Assembly: GCA_902609035.1 (NCBI GenBank)
Contig: CACLQG010000005.1
Span: 1-64,000 of the forward strand
DNA from: an uncultured Bacteroidota bacterium
Lineage (GTDB): Bacteria; Bacteroidota; Bacteroidia; Flavobacteriales; Flavobacteriaceae
Direction of reading: 5' to 3'
Length of the DNA: 64,000 nt
In this document: in pieces, positions 18,258-25,482 of the stretch
How positions within the stretch are numbered: position 1 is the stretch's first letter
Layout of the letters: each line of letters begins with the position of its first letter
Notes under the pieces: generated by a model
Database searches by the model: none
The model's input: the letters and a program-made list of their open reading frames with translations, nothing else
Told to the model about the DNA's origin: nothing
Made by a program: the position numbers and the translations under genes

Positions 18258-19598
18258 CTAATCTTCCATCGAAAAGTCTTCCATGAATTTAGTGGTGTAG
18301 TTACCAGATATATAGTCAGGATGATCCATGAGTTTTCGGTGAAAAGGAATTGTGGTTTTTATCCCCTCAATTACAAATTCATCTAATGCACGTCTCATTT
18401 TATTGATTGACTCTTCTCTAGTTTGAGCAGTTGTAATCAACTTGGCAATCATAGAGTCATAGTGAGGTGGAATGATATATCCTCCGTATACATGAGTATC
18501 CAATCTCACTCCATGACCACCTGGAAAATGGAGAGTGGTTATTTTTCCTGGACTAGGTCTAAAATCATTATAGGGATCTTCGGCATTGATTCGGCATTCT
18601 ATGGAATGCATACTGGGTAGATAATTCTCCCCTTTAATGGTTACTCCAGCTGCCACAAGAATTTGCTCTCTAATCAGGTCAAAGTTAATGACCTGCTCTG
18701 TTATGGGATGCTCTACTTGAATACGGGTGTTCATCTCCATGAAGTAGAAATTTCGATTTTTATCTACTAAAAATTCTACGGTTCCTGCCCCCTCGTATTT
18801 GATGTACTCTGCCGCTTTAACTGCAGCTGATCCCATTTCCTCGCGGAGTTCTCTGGTCATAAAAGGAGAGGGGGTTTCTTCCGTCAATTTTTGGTGCCTT
18901 CTCTGTACTGAGCAATCCCGTTCTGACAAATGACAGGCTTTTCCTTTGGAGTCTCCTACAATTTGAATCTCAATGTGGCGGGGTTCTTCAATGAGTTTTT
19001 CCATATACATTCCGTCATTACCAAATGAAGCTGCAGCTTCTTGTCGAGCACTTTCCCATGCTTTTTGCAAATCCTCTTCTTTCCAAACTGCACGCATGCC
19101 CTTACCTCCTCCTCCAGCTGTTGCTTTAAGCATTACAGGATAGCTTGTTTTTTTGGCTATTTTTTTGGCTTGGTTAAAGGACTGTATAATGCCCTCAGAT
19201 CCAGGAATAGTAGGAACTCCCGCAGCTTTCATGGTGGCTTTTGCAGTGGCTTTATCTCCCATTTTTTCAATCATATCTGAAGAAGCACCTATAAATTTAA
19301 TACCGTGTTCTTTACATATTTTTGAGAATTTGGCATTCTCAGATAAAAATCCATAGCCCGGATGTATTGCATCGGCATTACATATTTCAGCAGCGGCAAT
19401 AATATTGGCGGCCTTTAAATAGGACTCAGAACTCGGAGGAGGGCCAATACAAACTGCCTCATCCGCAAAACGAACATGGAGACTTTCCTCATCAGCTGTT
19501 GAATATACTGCAACCGTTTTGATTCCCATTTCTTTACAAGTCCTTATCAATCGCATGGCAATCTCGCCACGATTGGCAATTAATATTTTTTTAAACAT
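18258..19598 (-). CDS. accC: Acetyl-CoA carboxylase, biotin carboxylase subunit
   Basis: ATP-dependent carboxylation of biotin on AccB, the first half of malonyl-CoA synthesis. N-terminal [19 protein letters not shown]-grasp glycine loop [13 protein letters not shown] near residue 160, [16 protein letters not shown] and C-terminal [15 protein letters not shown] are all family hallmarks. 446 aa. ATG start, 11 bp after the accB stop; the last gene of the run pdxA-yceD-rpmF-fabH-accB-accC. Confidence 0.97.
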   Translation of the reverse strand: MFKKILIANRGEIAMRLIRTCKEMGIKTVAVYSTADEESLHVRFADEAVCIGPPPSSESYLKAANIIAAAEICNADAIHPGYGFLSENAKFSKICKEHGIKFIGASSDMIEKMGDKATAKATMKAAGVPTIPGSEGIIQSFNQAKKIAKKTSYPVMLKATAGGGGKGMRAVWKEEDLQKAWESARQEAAASFGNDGMYMEKLIEEPRHIEIQIVGDSKGKACHLSERDCSVQRRHQKLTEETPSPFMTRELREEMGSAAVKAAEYIKYEGAGTVEFLVDKNRNFYFMEMNTRIQVEHPITEQVINFDLIREQILVAAGVTIKGENYLPSMHSIECRINAEDPYNDFRPSPGKITTLHFPGGHGVRLDTHVYGGYIIPPHYDSMIAKLITTAQTREESINKMRRALDEFVIEGIKTTIPFHRKLMDHPDYISGNYTTKFMEDFSMED

Positions 19599-19609
19599 TG
19601 GAAAGCGGT

Positions 19610-20101
19610 TTAAGCCGGTTCAACTAAAAATAGGGGTTGATCAAATTCTACAGGGGAAGAATCGTCCACTAAAATTTTAACGATTTTACCACTGATTTCA
19701 GATTCTATCTCATTGAATAATTTCATAGCTTCCACTACACACAAAACATCTCCCTCTTTAATAATGTCTCCAACCTCAATAAATACTTCTTTGTCTGGAG
19801 AGGGTTTTCTATAAAAAGTTCCGATCATTGGAGATCTAATGGTAATATAGTTGTCAGCTTCAGCTTTGGAAGATTTACTTTTTGGAGTTGTAGGGGTGTT
19901 CGATTCTGACAAGGTTACAGGAACTTGCGGGGCCTGTACCACTACATTGGGAACGCTTTGAACTCTAGTTTGCGTTTCACCACTGGGAACATCGGCATTT
20001 GTTTTTATAGTTATTTTAAAATCATCCGTTTCAAGCTTCACTTCATGTGCTCCTGACTTGGCAACAAATTTGATTAAATTTTGAATTTCTTTTATTTCCA
20101 T
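19610..20101 (-). CDS. accB: Biotin carboxyl carrier protein of acetyl-CoA carboxylase
   Basis: 163 aa. N-terminal helix, then a Pro/Thr/Ser-rich flexible linker (~40-85), then the biotinyl domain (~86-163) with the acceptor lysine K127 in VVEAMKLF. It carries carboxybiotin from AccC to the carboxyltransferase. Located between fabH and accC, 21 and 11 bp apart, clearly one operon. Confidence 0.97.
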   Translation of the reverse strand: MEIKEIQNLIKFVAKSGAHEVKLETDDFKITIKTNADVPSGETQTRVQSVPNVVVQAPQVPVTLSESNTPTTPKSKSSKAEADNYITIRSPMIGTFYRKPSPDKEVFIEVGDIIKEGDVLCVVEAMKLFNEIESEISGKIVKILVDDSSPVEFDQPLFLVEPA

Positions 20102-20122
20102 AATTCAAATAATTATATTTTC

Positions 20123-21127
20123 TTAATAGGCCCAAGTTAAGTAGGCCGCTCCCCAGGTAAAACCTCCGCCAAAAGCAGCAAAAACCAATTTATCCCCTGG
20201 ACTTAATTTTGATTCGTAATCTTTAAGTAAAAGCGGAAGGGTAGCCGCTGTTGTATTTCCAAAATTTTTAATATTAGACATTACTTTTTCATTCGGTAAA
20301 CCAATGCGTTTAGCAATGGCATCGATAATTCTTTTATTAGCCTGATGAGGAACAAGGTAAGAGATGCTATTGGATTTCATTTCATTTCGTTGAAGGATTT
20401 CTTCAGCAGCTTTTGTCATCTCTGAAACTGCGTATTTAAAAACAGACTTTCCGTCTTGATACAAATTATGCATCCCTTTTTTGAGGGTATCTGTTGAAGT
20501 GGGATGCATTGATCCCCCCGCTTTGATGTTCAGAAACATTCTTCCATTACCATCAGACCTTAAATATTCGTCTTCCCATCCATATCCAGATTCACTAGCT
20601 TCGAATAAGACAGCTCCTGCACCATCCCCGAAAATAACACAAGTAGTTCTGTCGGTGTAATCTACAATTGAGGACATTTTATCCGCTCCAATAAGAAGTA
20701 CTTTCTGATAGCGTCCGCTGGCGATCATATTAGAAGCATTGGACATTCCATAAAGAAAACCCGAGCAAGCGGCTTGAAGATCATATCCAAAAGCATTGGT
20801 CGCTCCAATTTCCGAGGCGACATATGCTGCAGTAGCGGCTACGTTCATATCTGGTGTAATAGTTGCGAAGATGACCGCATCAATTTCTGTTGGGTCTATT
20901 TTTCTTTTTTTTAGGAGATCTTCTACGGCTTTGATAGCCATAAAAGAGGACCCTTTAGTGGGATCTTTGAGAATTCTTCTTTCTTTGATGCCTGTCCGAG
21001 CCAATATCCATTCATCATTCGTATCCACCATCTTTTCCAAGTCAGCGTTGGTCAGTTTATGCTCAGGAACAAATGCACCTACCGCAGATATAGCTGCTTT
21101 TATGGGACCTTGATTGATATAATTCAT
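20123..21127 (-). CDS. fabH: Beta-ketoacyl-ACP synthase III
   Basis: Starts fatty-acid chains by condensing acetyl-CoA with malonyl-ACP. Catalytic triad intact: Cys121 in LQAACSGF, His in LVPHQANKRI and Asn in NFGNTTAATLP. I chose the ATG at 21127 (334 aa), because it gives the family length and is preceded by AAAGGAAGTG; a longer frame from 21190 would add 21 residues unlike the family. Substrate may include branched starters, common in Bacteroidota, but this cannot be seen. Confidence 0.96.
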   Translation of the reverse strand: MNYINQGPIKAAISAVGAFVPEHKLTNADLEKMVDTNDEWILARTGIKERRILKDPTKGSSFMAIKAVEDLLKKRKIDPTEIDAVIFATITPDMNVAATAAYVASEIGATNAFGYDLQAACSGFLYGMSNASNMIASGRYQKVLLIGADKMSSIVDYTDRTTCVIFGDGAGAVLFEASESGYGWEDEYLRSDGNGRMFLNIKAGGSMHPTSTDTLKKGMHNLYQDGKSVFKYAVSEMTKAAEEILQRNEMKSNSISYLVPHQANKRIIDAIAKRIGLPNEKVMSNIKNFGNTTAATLPLLLKDYESKLSPGDKLVFAAFGGGFTWGAAYLTWAY

Positions 21128-21259
21128 CGGTAGATCACTTCCTTTTGAACTGTCAATATTATGTGTGAAGATAGTAGTTTTTTGGAGCAAACAAAATCTT
21201 TGTCAACAAAAAGAGTTCTTCAAAATAAGGAAGAGCTTATGAAATATTGTGGCTCTAAA

Positions 21260-21457
21260 TTAAGCTTCAATAACTTCGTTATTGTCAATCAAAACCTTAC
21301 CTCTGTAATATAGTTTACCTTCATACCAGTGTGCACGATGGTACAAGTGAGCTTCGCCAGTGGTGGCACATGTGCCAATTTGAGGGGTAATTGCTTTGAA
21401 GTGAGTTCTTCTTTTGTCCCTTCTTGTTTTTGATATTTTTCTTTTAGGATGCGCCAT
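21260..21457 (-). CDS. rpmF: 50S ribosomal protein L32
   Basis: 65 aa with the L32 start [17 protein letters not shown]. The zinc-ribbon cysteines of many L32 proteins are reduced to a single one ([13 protein letters not shown]), so this is the zinc-free form. The order yceD-rpmF-fabH is widely conserved and couples ribosome and lipid synthesis. Confidence 0.97.
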   Translation of the reverse strand: MAHPKRKISKTRRDKRRTHFKAITPQIGTCATTGEAHLYHRAHWYEGKLYYRGKVLIDNNEVIEA

Positions 21458-21483
21458 TTTTTGTCGCTTTTAGATGATATATA

Positions 21484-22008
21484 TTATTTTAATAAATCTT
21501 TTAATTTGTCCCATCTAGGGTCTGGAACATTTAATGGGGATTTTTCTTGGGGGTGCAAATCTTTTAGTTTTTCTAAAATCTCTGATTTCAAAGTACCTTC
21601 AATTACACCGGGGTGAACTTTCCTCTGAGGAACAGACAATACAATCATTTCATAAATATATTGCGCTACTTGAATTTCATGCGTACCATGTTGGAGAATT
21701 AATATACCATCGCCGTCAAGGTTTTCCGATGATCCAAATTTCACTAACAATTTAAATGAAGTGTTTATGGGCAATTCAAATGGCTCAATGGTAATATCAC
21801 ATGGGACAGTTACATGACCTTTTGCGTTGAAATTCAATTCCAAAAGTGTTGTTTTTTTTTCAAAAACCAAATCAACTTGTATTTTAGCGTTTTGAAAATC
21901 TATAAAATCAAAGTCTTCAAAGAACTTATTTCTAATCTTAAAATCAAATCGATGGATGCCCTCTTTTAAACCGATGAAGGGGATCAAGAATTCTGAAAAT
22001 TGTTCCAT
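21484..22008 (-). CDS. YceD/DUF177-family protein
   Basis: 174 aa from the ATG at 22008, giving the usual flavobacterial start MEQFSEFLIPFIGLKEG; a TTG at 22056 would add 16 residues and overlap pdxA by 8 bp. Core DUF177 parts include the mid-protein CDITIEPFELPI and the C-terminal PLNVPDPRWDKLKDLL. YceD proteins are linked to 23S rRNA maturation or accumulation in other bacteria and usually precede rpmF, as here. Confidence 0.88.
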   Translation of the reverse strand: MEQFSEFLIPFIGLKEGIHRFDFKIRNKFFEDFDFIDFQNAKIQVDLVFEKKTTLLELNFNAKGHVTVPCDITIEPFELPINTSFKLLVKFGSSENLDGDGILILQHGTHEIQVAQYIYEMIVLSVPQRKVHPGVIEGTLKSEILEKLKDLHPQEKSPLNVPDPRWDKLKDLLK

Positions 22009-22048
22009 CCTTTCAACTTTTAAGGTAGCAAATTTATAAAAAAAAGCT

Positions 22049-23095
22049 TTAACCAACTATCGTAGGATAATTTTTAAGCTTATTCTCTCTGGTGGGGATT
22101 TTCATTTCTTTTCTATTAAAATATATATTTCGGGCCATGAACATCGCATTTCTGAGAGATTCTGTATCTGCTAACCCTTTACCAGCAATTTCATAAGCTG
22201 TTCCGTGATCTGGAGAAGTCCTCACCTTACTGAGGCCTGCCGTAAAATTAACCCCAGCTCCAAAAGTTAAGGTTTTGAATGGAATAAGCCCTTGGTCATG
22301 ATACATGGCCAGAACAGCATCAAACTTTTGATGGGTTTGATGACCAAAAAAACTATCCGCAGCGAAGGGACCATAGATAAGGTGACCAGATTCATTTAAA
22401 TTCTTGATGAGGGGTCGAGTAATTTGGTCATCCTCCTGCCCAATTACGCCTTTGTCTCCAGTATGAGGATTAAGTCCAAGGACTCCTATTTTGGGTCGAG
22501 CAATCTCAAAATCCTGTTGTAAGGAGATTTCCAGTTGTTGAATTTTTTCTTTCACTAGCTCAATGGTAAATACGCTGGAGATGTCTTTCACAGCAATATG
22601 ATCACTCACTAATGCAACTTTTAGAGAGTCGGAAACCATAAACATTAAACTATTACCATTAAGTTCATTGGCCAAATAATCGGTATGACCTGGAAATTTG
22701 AAATCCTCTGACTGAATTGTCTCTTTGTTGATTGGAGCGGTAACTAGGGCGTCTACCTCGCCATTTTTTAAGGCAGAAGTCGCTGATTTTAAGGATTCAA
22801 AAGCTACGCTCCCTGCCGTTTTTGAAGCTTCACCAAAAGCGAGCTTTTCCTCTATCATGGGTTGATCAAAGACATTCAATTGAGCTTTGTGTAGTCTTTC
22901 TTTTTTGTTTTTTAAACAAAACTTAGAGTTCAGCTGGAAATGTTTCTTTTGTATTTCTAGTAGCTCTAAAGGTCCAAAGATTAAGGGCGTGAAAAATTCA
23001 AATAATCTCCTATCTTCAAAGATTTTCAAAATGATTTCAATCCCAACTCCGTTAGGATCTCCTATCGAAATACCCAACTTTATTTTCCCCAACAT
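22049..23095 (-). CDS. pdxA: 4-hydroxythreonine-4-phosphate dehydrogenase
   Basis: NAD-dependent step of the DXP-dependent pyridoxal-5'-phosphate pathway. N-terminus KLGISIGDPNGVGIEI; the metal-binding and substrate-binding segments TAPINKE, PGHTDYLA and MYHDQGLIPFK are present. 348 aa. ATG start. Divergent from ribE, with a shared 53-bp control region. It makes the cofactor used by enzymes such as Alr. Confidence 0.96.
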   Translation of the reverse strand: MLGKIKLGISIGDPNGVGIEIILKIFEDRRLFEFFTPLIFGPLELLEIQKKHFQLNSKFCLKNKKERLHKAQLNVFDQPMIEEKLAFGEASKTAGSVAFESLKSATSALKNGEVDALVTAPINKETIQSEDFKFPGHTDYLANELNGNSLMFMVSDSLKVALVSDHIAVKDISSVFTIELVKEKIQQLEISLQQDFEIARPKIGVLGLNPHTGDKGVIGQEDDQITRPLIKNLNESGHLIYGPFAADSFFGHQTHQKFDAVLAMYHDQGLIPFKTLTFGAGVNFTAGLSKVRTSPDHGTAYEIAGKGLADTESLRNAMFMARNIYFNRKEMKIPTRENKLKNYPTIVG

Positions 23096-23126
23096 TGGTG
23101 TTGCTTTTATTCCTAATTTTACAAGT

Positions 23127-23134
23127 CAAATGTA
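23127..23134 (-). promoter_or_regulatory. -7 box for the pdxA operon
   Basis: On the minus strand TACATTTG fits TAnnTTTG. It lies 32 bp before the pdxA ATG; a start site near 23120 is expected. No convincing TTG partner is seen. Confidence 0.4.
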
Positions 23135-23148
23135 ATTAAATATTACTT

Positions 23149-23739
23149 ATGTTCACCGGAATCATTGAGTCGTTTGGAAAAGTAGTTGATTTGGAAAAAG
23201 ACCAAAAAAACCTGCACCTTAGACTTGAAAGTAGTTTGACCCAAGAATTAAAGATAGACCAAAGTTTGGCCCACAATGGCGTGTGTCTTACTGTAGTGAA
23301 GATCGAAGGGGATCAATATACGGTAACCGCGATTCAAGAAACTTTGGAAAAATCTAATCTAAATAAAATCAAAAAAGACGATTTGATCAATCTGGAGAGA
23401 GCAATTATAATGAACAGCCGTTTGGATGGACATATTGTTCAGGGTCATGTAGATCAGGTTGGAATTTGTAGAGGTGTAGCATTTAGAGATGGAAGCTGGT
23501 TCTTTGACTTTGAGTATGATCATAATAAAAAAAACATTACGATTGAAAAGGGGTCAATTTGCGTGAATGGAGTCAGCCTCACTGTGGTCAATTCGGGTCT
23601 TGAACGATTTTCTGTGGCCATAATACCCTACACATATGAACACACCAACTTCCACCTGCTTCAAAAAGGAGATACCGTTAATTTAGAATTTGATATGATA
23701 GGGAAGTACATATCAAAATTGTATAGTTTGAGGACATAG
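23149..23739 (+). CDS. ribE: Riboflavin synthase, alpha chain
   Basis: Dismutates two 6,7-dimethyl-8-ribityllumazines to riboflavin. Two homologous lumazine-binding barrels: the first begins MFTGIIESFGKV and contains HNGVCLTVV; the second contains NGVSLTVVNSG near residue 145. 196 aa is normal. ATG start; no FMN riboswitch was recognised in the short upstream region. Confidence 0.96.
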   Translation: MFTGIIESFGKVVDLEKDQKNLHLRLESSLTQELKIDQSLAHNGVCLTVVKIEGDQYTVTAIQETLEKSNLNKIKKDDLINLERAIIMNSRLDGHIVQGHVDQVGICRGVAFRDGSWFFDFEYDHNKKNITIEKGSICVNGVSLTVVNSGLERFSVAIIPYTYEHTNFHLLQKGDTVNLEFDMIGKYISKLYSLRT

Positions 23740-23775
23740 AAAAATTTAATCTATATTTATTAAAAACTAATTGTA

Positions 23776-25044
23776 ATGAATATTCTTGAATTATCAACCA
23801 TTCTTCTCACACTAGCGTCAATTTTTACTCTTATTAATATCCGGCTTTTGAAACTTCCTCAAACTATTGGTTTAATGATTTTAGCACTTTGTCTTTCCGT
23901 CGCTTTGGCAGTTATAGGGCTTATTTTTCCTAAGGTAATTGAGACAGTTACAGAAATCACTAGAGAATTTGATTTTAGTGAATTATTGGTAAATGTTATG
24001 CTGCCTTTTTTGCTTTTTGCTGGAGCAATGAGTGTCAACGTTCATGAGCTTTTAAAAGATAAAGTGACAATTTTATTATTAGCTAGTTTTGGGGTTATTT
24101 TTTCTACATTTGCTGTAGGATCGGGTGTGTTCTGGTTAATTCAGCAACCCTTTTTTGGCTTAACAGATTTGGGACTATCTTACATAGATTGTCTTTTATT
24201 TGGTGCTTTAATAGCACCTACTGACCCTATAGCCGTTTTAGCCATGATTAAAAAAATGAATTTATCCTCAATTACAGAGACACGTATTGCCGGAGAATCT
24301 CTTTTCAATGATGGAATAGGAGTGGTTGTTTTTTTAACCCTATTGAGTATCAAACAAGATGGTATAGAAAATATTACAGCTGCGGCAGTAGGAAGTTTAT
24401 TCGTGACTGAAGTGTTGGGAGGTATTGCCTTAGGATCGGTTATGGGTTATTTTGGACTGAAACTTTTGAAATATATTGAAAATGAACATACTGAACTTGA
24501 GGTATTGATTACTATTTCTTTGGTTTTACTATTACCAATAATTTGTCACTATTTCCATTTTTCTGCTGTTCTCGGTGTTGTGATGATGGGGCTGTTTTTA
24601 AATCAAAACCTTGATGTTAATGACAAAGAAGAAGGTGTTCAAAAAGCTATGGGGGATTATGTTTACAAGTTTTGGCACTTATTGGATGAAACCCTCAACG
24701 CCATACTATTCATTCTTATCGGACTAGAAATTATTATGATATTTGAATCCTTCCAATTGCCTTTTATAACCATTTCTATTTTGGTAATTATTTTGGTGGT
24801 CATTTCTAGGGGTATTGGGGTGAGTGTTCCCATTGCCTTTTTGTCGATTTTCAAAAAGTTTGAAAAGAAAACCGCTTTGATCATTACATGGGGTGGACTT
24901 AGGGGGGGATTAAGTGTGGCCTTAGCTCTTAATTTACCAGACTCCATAGGTGAAGGTAAAGCACTAATTCTTTTTCTGACTTATATAATTGTCCTTTTTA
25001 CAATTTTGGTTCAGGGATTGACGCTAAAAAATATTGTAAAATAA
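23776..25044 (+). CDS. CPA1-family Na+/H+ antiporter
   Basis: 422 aa with about 12 membrane segments. The CPA1 ion site is seen as LIAPTDPIAVLAM near residues 154-166 and AGESLFNDGIGVV near 174-186, with the ND pair typical of electroneutral exchange. GGLRGGLSVALAL near the end is the conserved helix 11 motif. Exchanges cytoplasmic Na+ or K+ for H+, which fits a marine habitat. ATG start; single gene, followed by the small transcript unit at 25.1 kb. Confidence 0.92.
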   Translation: MNILELSTILLTLASIFTLINIRLLKLPQTIGLMILALCLSVALAVIGLIFPKVIETVTEITREFDFSELLVNVMLPFLLFAGAMSVNVHELLKDKVTILLLASFGVIFSTFAVGSGVFWLIQQPFFGLTDLGLSYIDCLLFGALIAPTDPIAVLAMIKKMNLSSITETRIAGESLFNDGIGVVVFLTLLSIKQDGIENITAAAVGSLFVTEVLGGIALGSVMGYFGLKLLKYIENEHTELEVLITISLVLLLPIICHYFHFSAVLGVVMMGLFLNQNLDVNDKEEGVQKAMGDYVYKFWHLLDETLNAILFILIGLEIIMIFESFQLPFITISILVIILVVISRGIGVSVPIAFLSIFKKFEKKTALIITWGGLRGGLSVALALNLPDSIGEGKALILFLTYIIVLFTILVQGLTLKNIVK

Positions 25045-25082
25045 ACTATAGAAATTTTTGGTCTTCTTATATTTGTCAATGA

Positions 25083-25113
25083 TTTGTTTTTGCTGTGACA
25101 ACAGCTATGTTTA
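25083..25113 (+). promoter_or_regulatory. Promoter of the short SD-rich transcript
   Basis: TTTG at 25083-25086, a 19-nt spacer, then TATGTTTA (25106-25113), one mismatch from TAnnTTTG. The predicted start, near 25119-25121, would put the 16S-complementary stretch at the very 5' end of the RNA. A second, perfect -7 box TATATTTG at 25068-25075 could give a longer form. Confidence 0.45.
25092..25105. promoter_or_regulatory. Inverted repeat in the promoter spacer
   Basis: GCTGT-GACA-ACAGC is a perfect 5-bp-arm dyad lying exactly between the proposed -33 and -7 elements, a typical place for a repressor operator. If transcription starts from the upstream TATATTTG box, it could also fold as RNA. 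Confidence 0.35.
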
Positions 25114-25120
25114 ACTAATA

Positions 25121-25133
25121 TAGAAAGGAGGTG
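25121..25133 (+). promoter_or_regulatory. Extended Shine-Dalgarno / anti-anti-SD
   Basis: TAGAAAGGAGGTG is complementary over 13 nt to the expected 16S rRNA 3' tail (CACCUCCUUUCUA). AGGAGG ends 6 nt before the ATG at 25138, the best spacing. Such a site is exceptional here, since Bacteroidota ribosomes hide the anti-SD and most genes in this window have no SD. Confidence 0.8.
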
Positions 25134-25137
25134 TCAA

Positions 25138-25200
25138 ATGTCTTACATGCATAATTTAGGGAAGTTAGGACAGCAGATACCTTTGAGTACTGCATTCTAA
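25138..25200 (+). CDS. 20-codon ORF with perfect Shine-Dalgarno
   Basis: ATG to TAA encodes 20 residues beginning MSYMHNLGKLG and ending TAF; no cysteine, one Pro, no membrane segment. I know no family. The frame is flanked by a promoter-like pair and an extended SD upstream and by a strong intrinsic terminator 23 bp after the stop, so the unit is a self-contained ~130-nt RNA. The peptide may be functional, or translation may serve to sense free or anti-SD-exposed ribosomes. It could also be mainly a small RNA that titrates the 16S tail. Confidence 0.55.
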   Translation: MSYMHNLGKLGQQIPLSTAF

Positions 25201-25222
25201 ACTATCCTTATCTATAAAGTTG

Positions 25223-25251
25223 ATGCGAGCCGATGGGCTCGCATTTTTTTT
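25223..25251 (+). terminator. Intrinsic terminator of the short transcript
   Basis: Perfect 9-bp GC-rich stem ATGCGAGCC (25223-25231) with GGCTCGCAT (25236-25244), loop GATG, then a run of T. One of the strongest terminators in the window; it isolates the small unit from the TonB receptor gene downstream. Confidence 0.9.
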
Positions 25252-25482
25252 CTTAATTGGTATTCATTTGCATAGACATTTATTTAAAGTCCATTATTAT
25301 TGTTATTATAGAGAAATAAAGCTTTGTGTGTGCTTTGTAAGCTACATAAAAAAATTAAAATTTTTATTGAAATAAGAAAAAATGGGTATTACCAATTTTA
25401 ATAATTACAAATGTTATTTTTACATTGGTTTTTATTTTAAAGGGCTATAAATATTTCGTTTAAATGAAATTGAGTAATAACA

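Noticed and set aside
23096..23148. FMN riboswitch before ribE
   Set aside because: The gap is only 53 bp and lacks the conserved RFN element.
25252..25482. The short transcript as attenuator leader of the TonB-linked gene
   Set aside because: A 231-bp gap follows the terminator and no alternative antiterminator pairing is visible; independent unit preferred.
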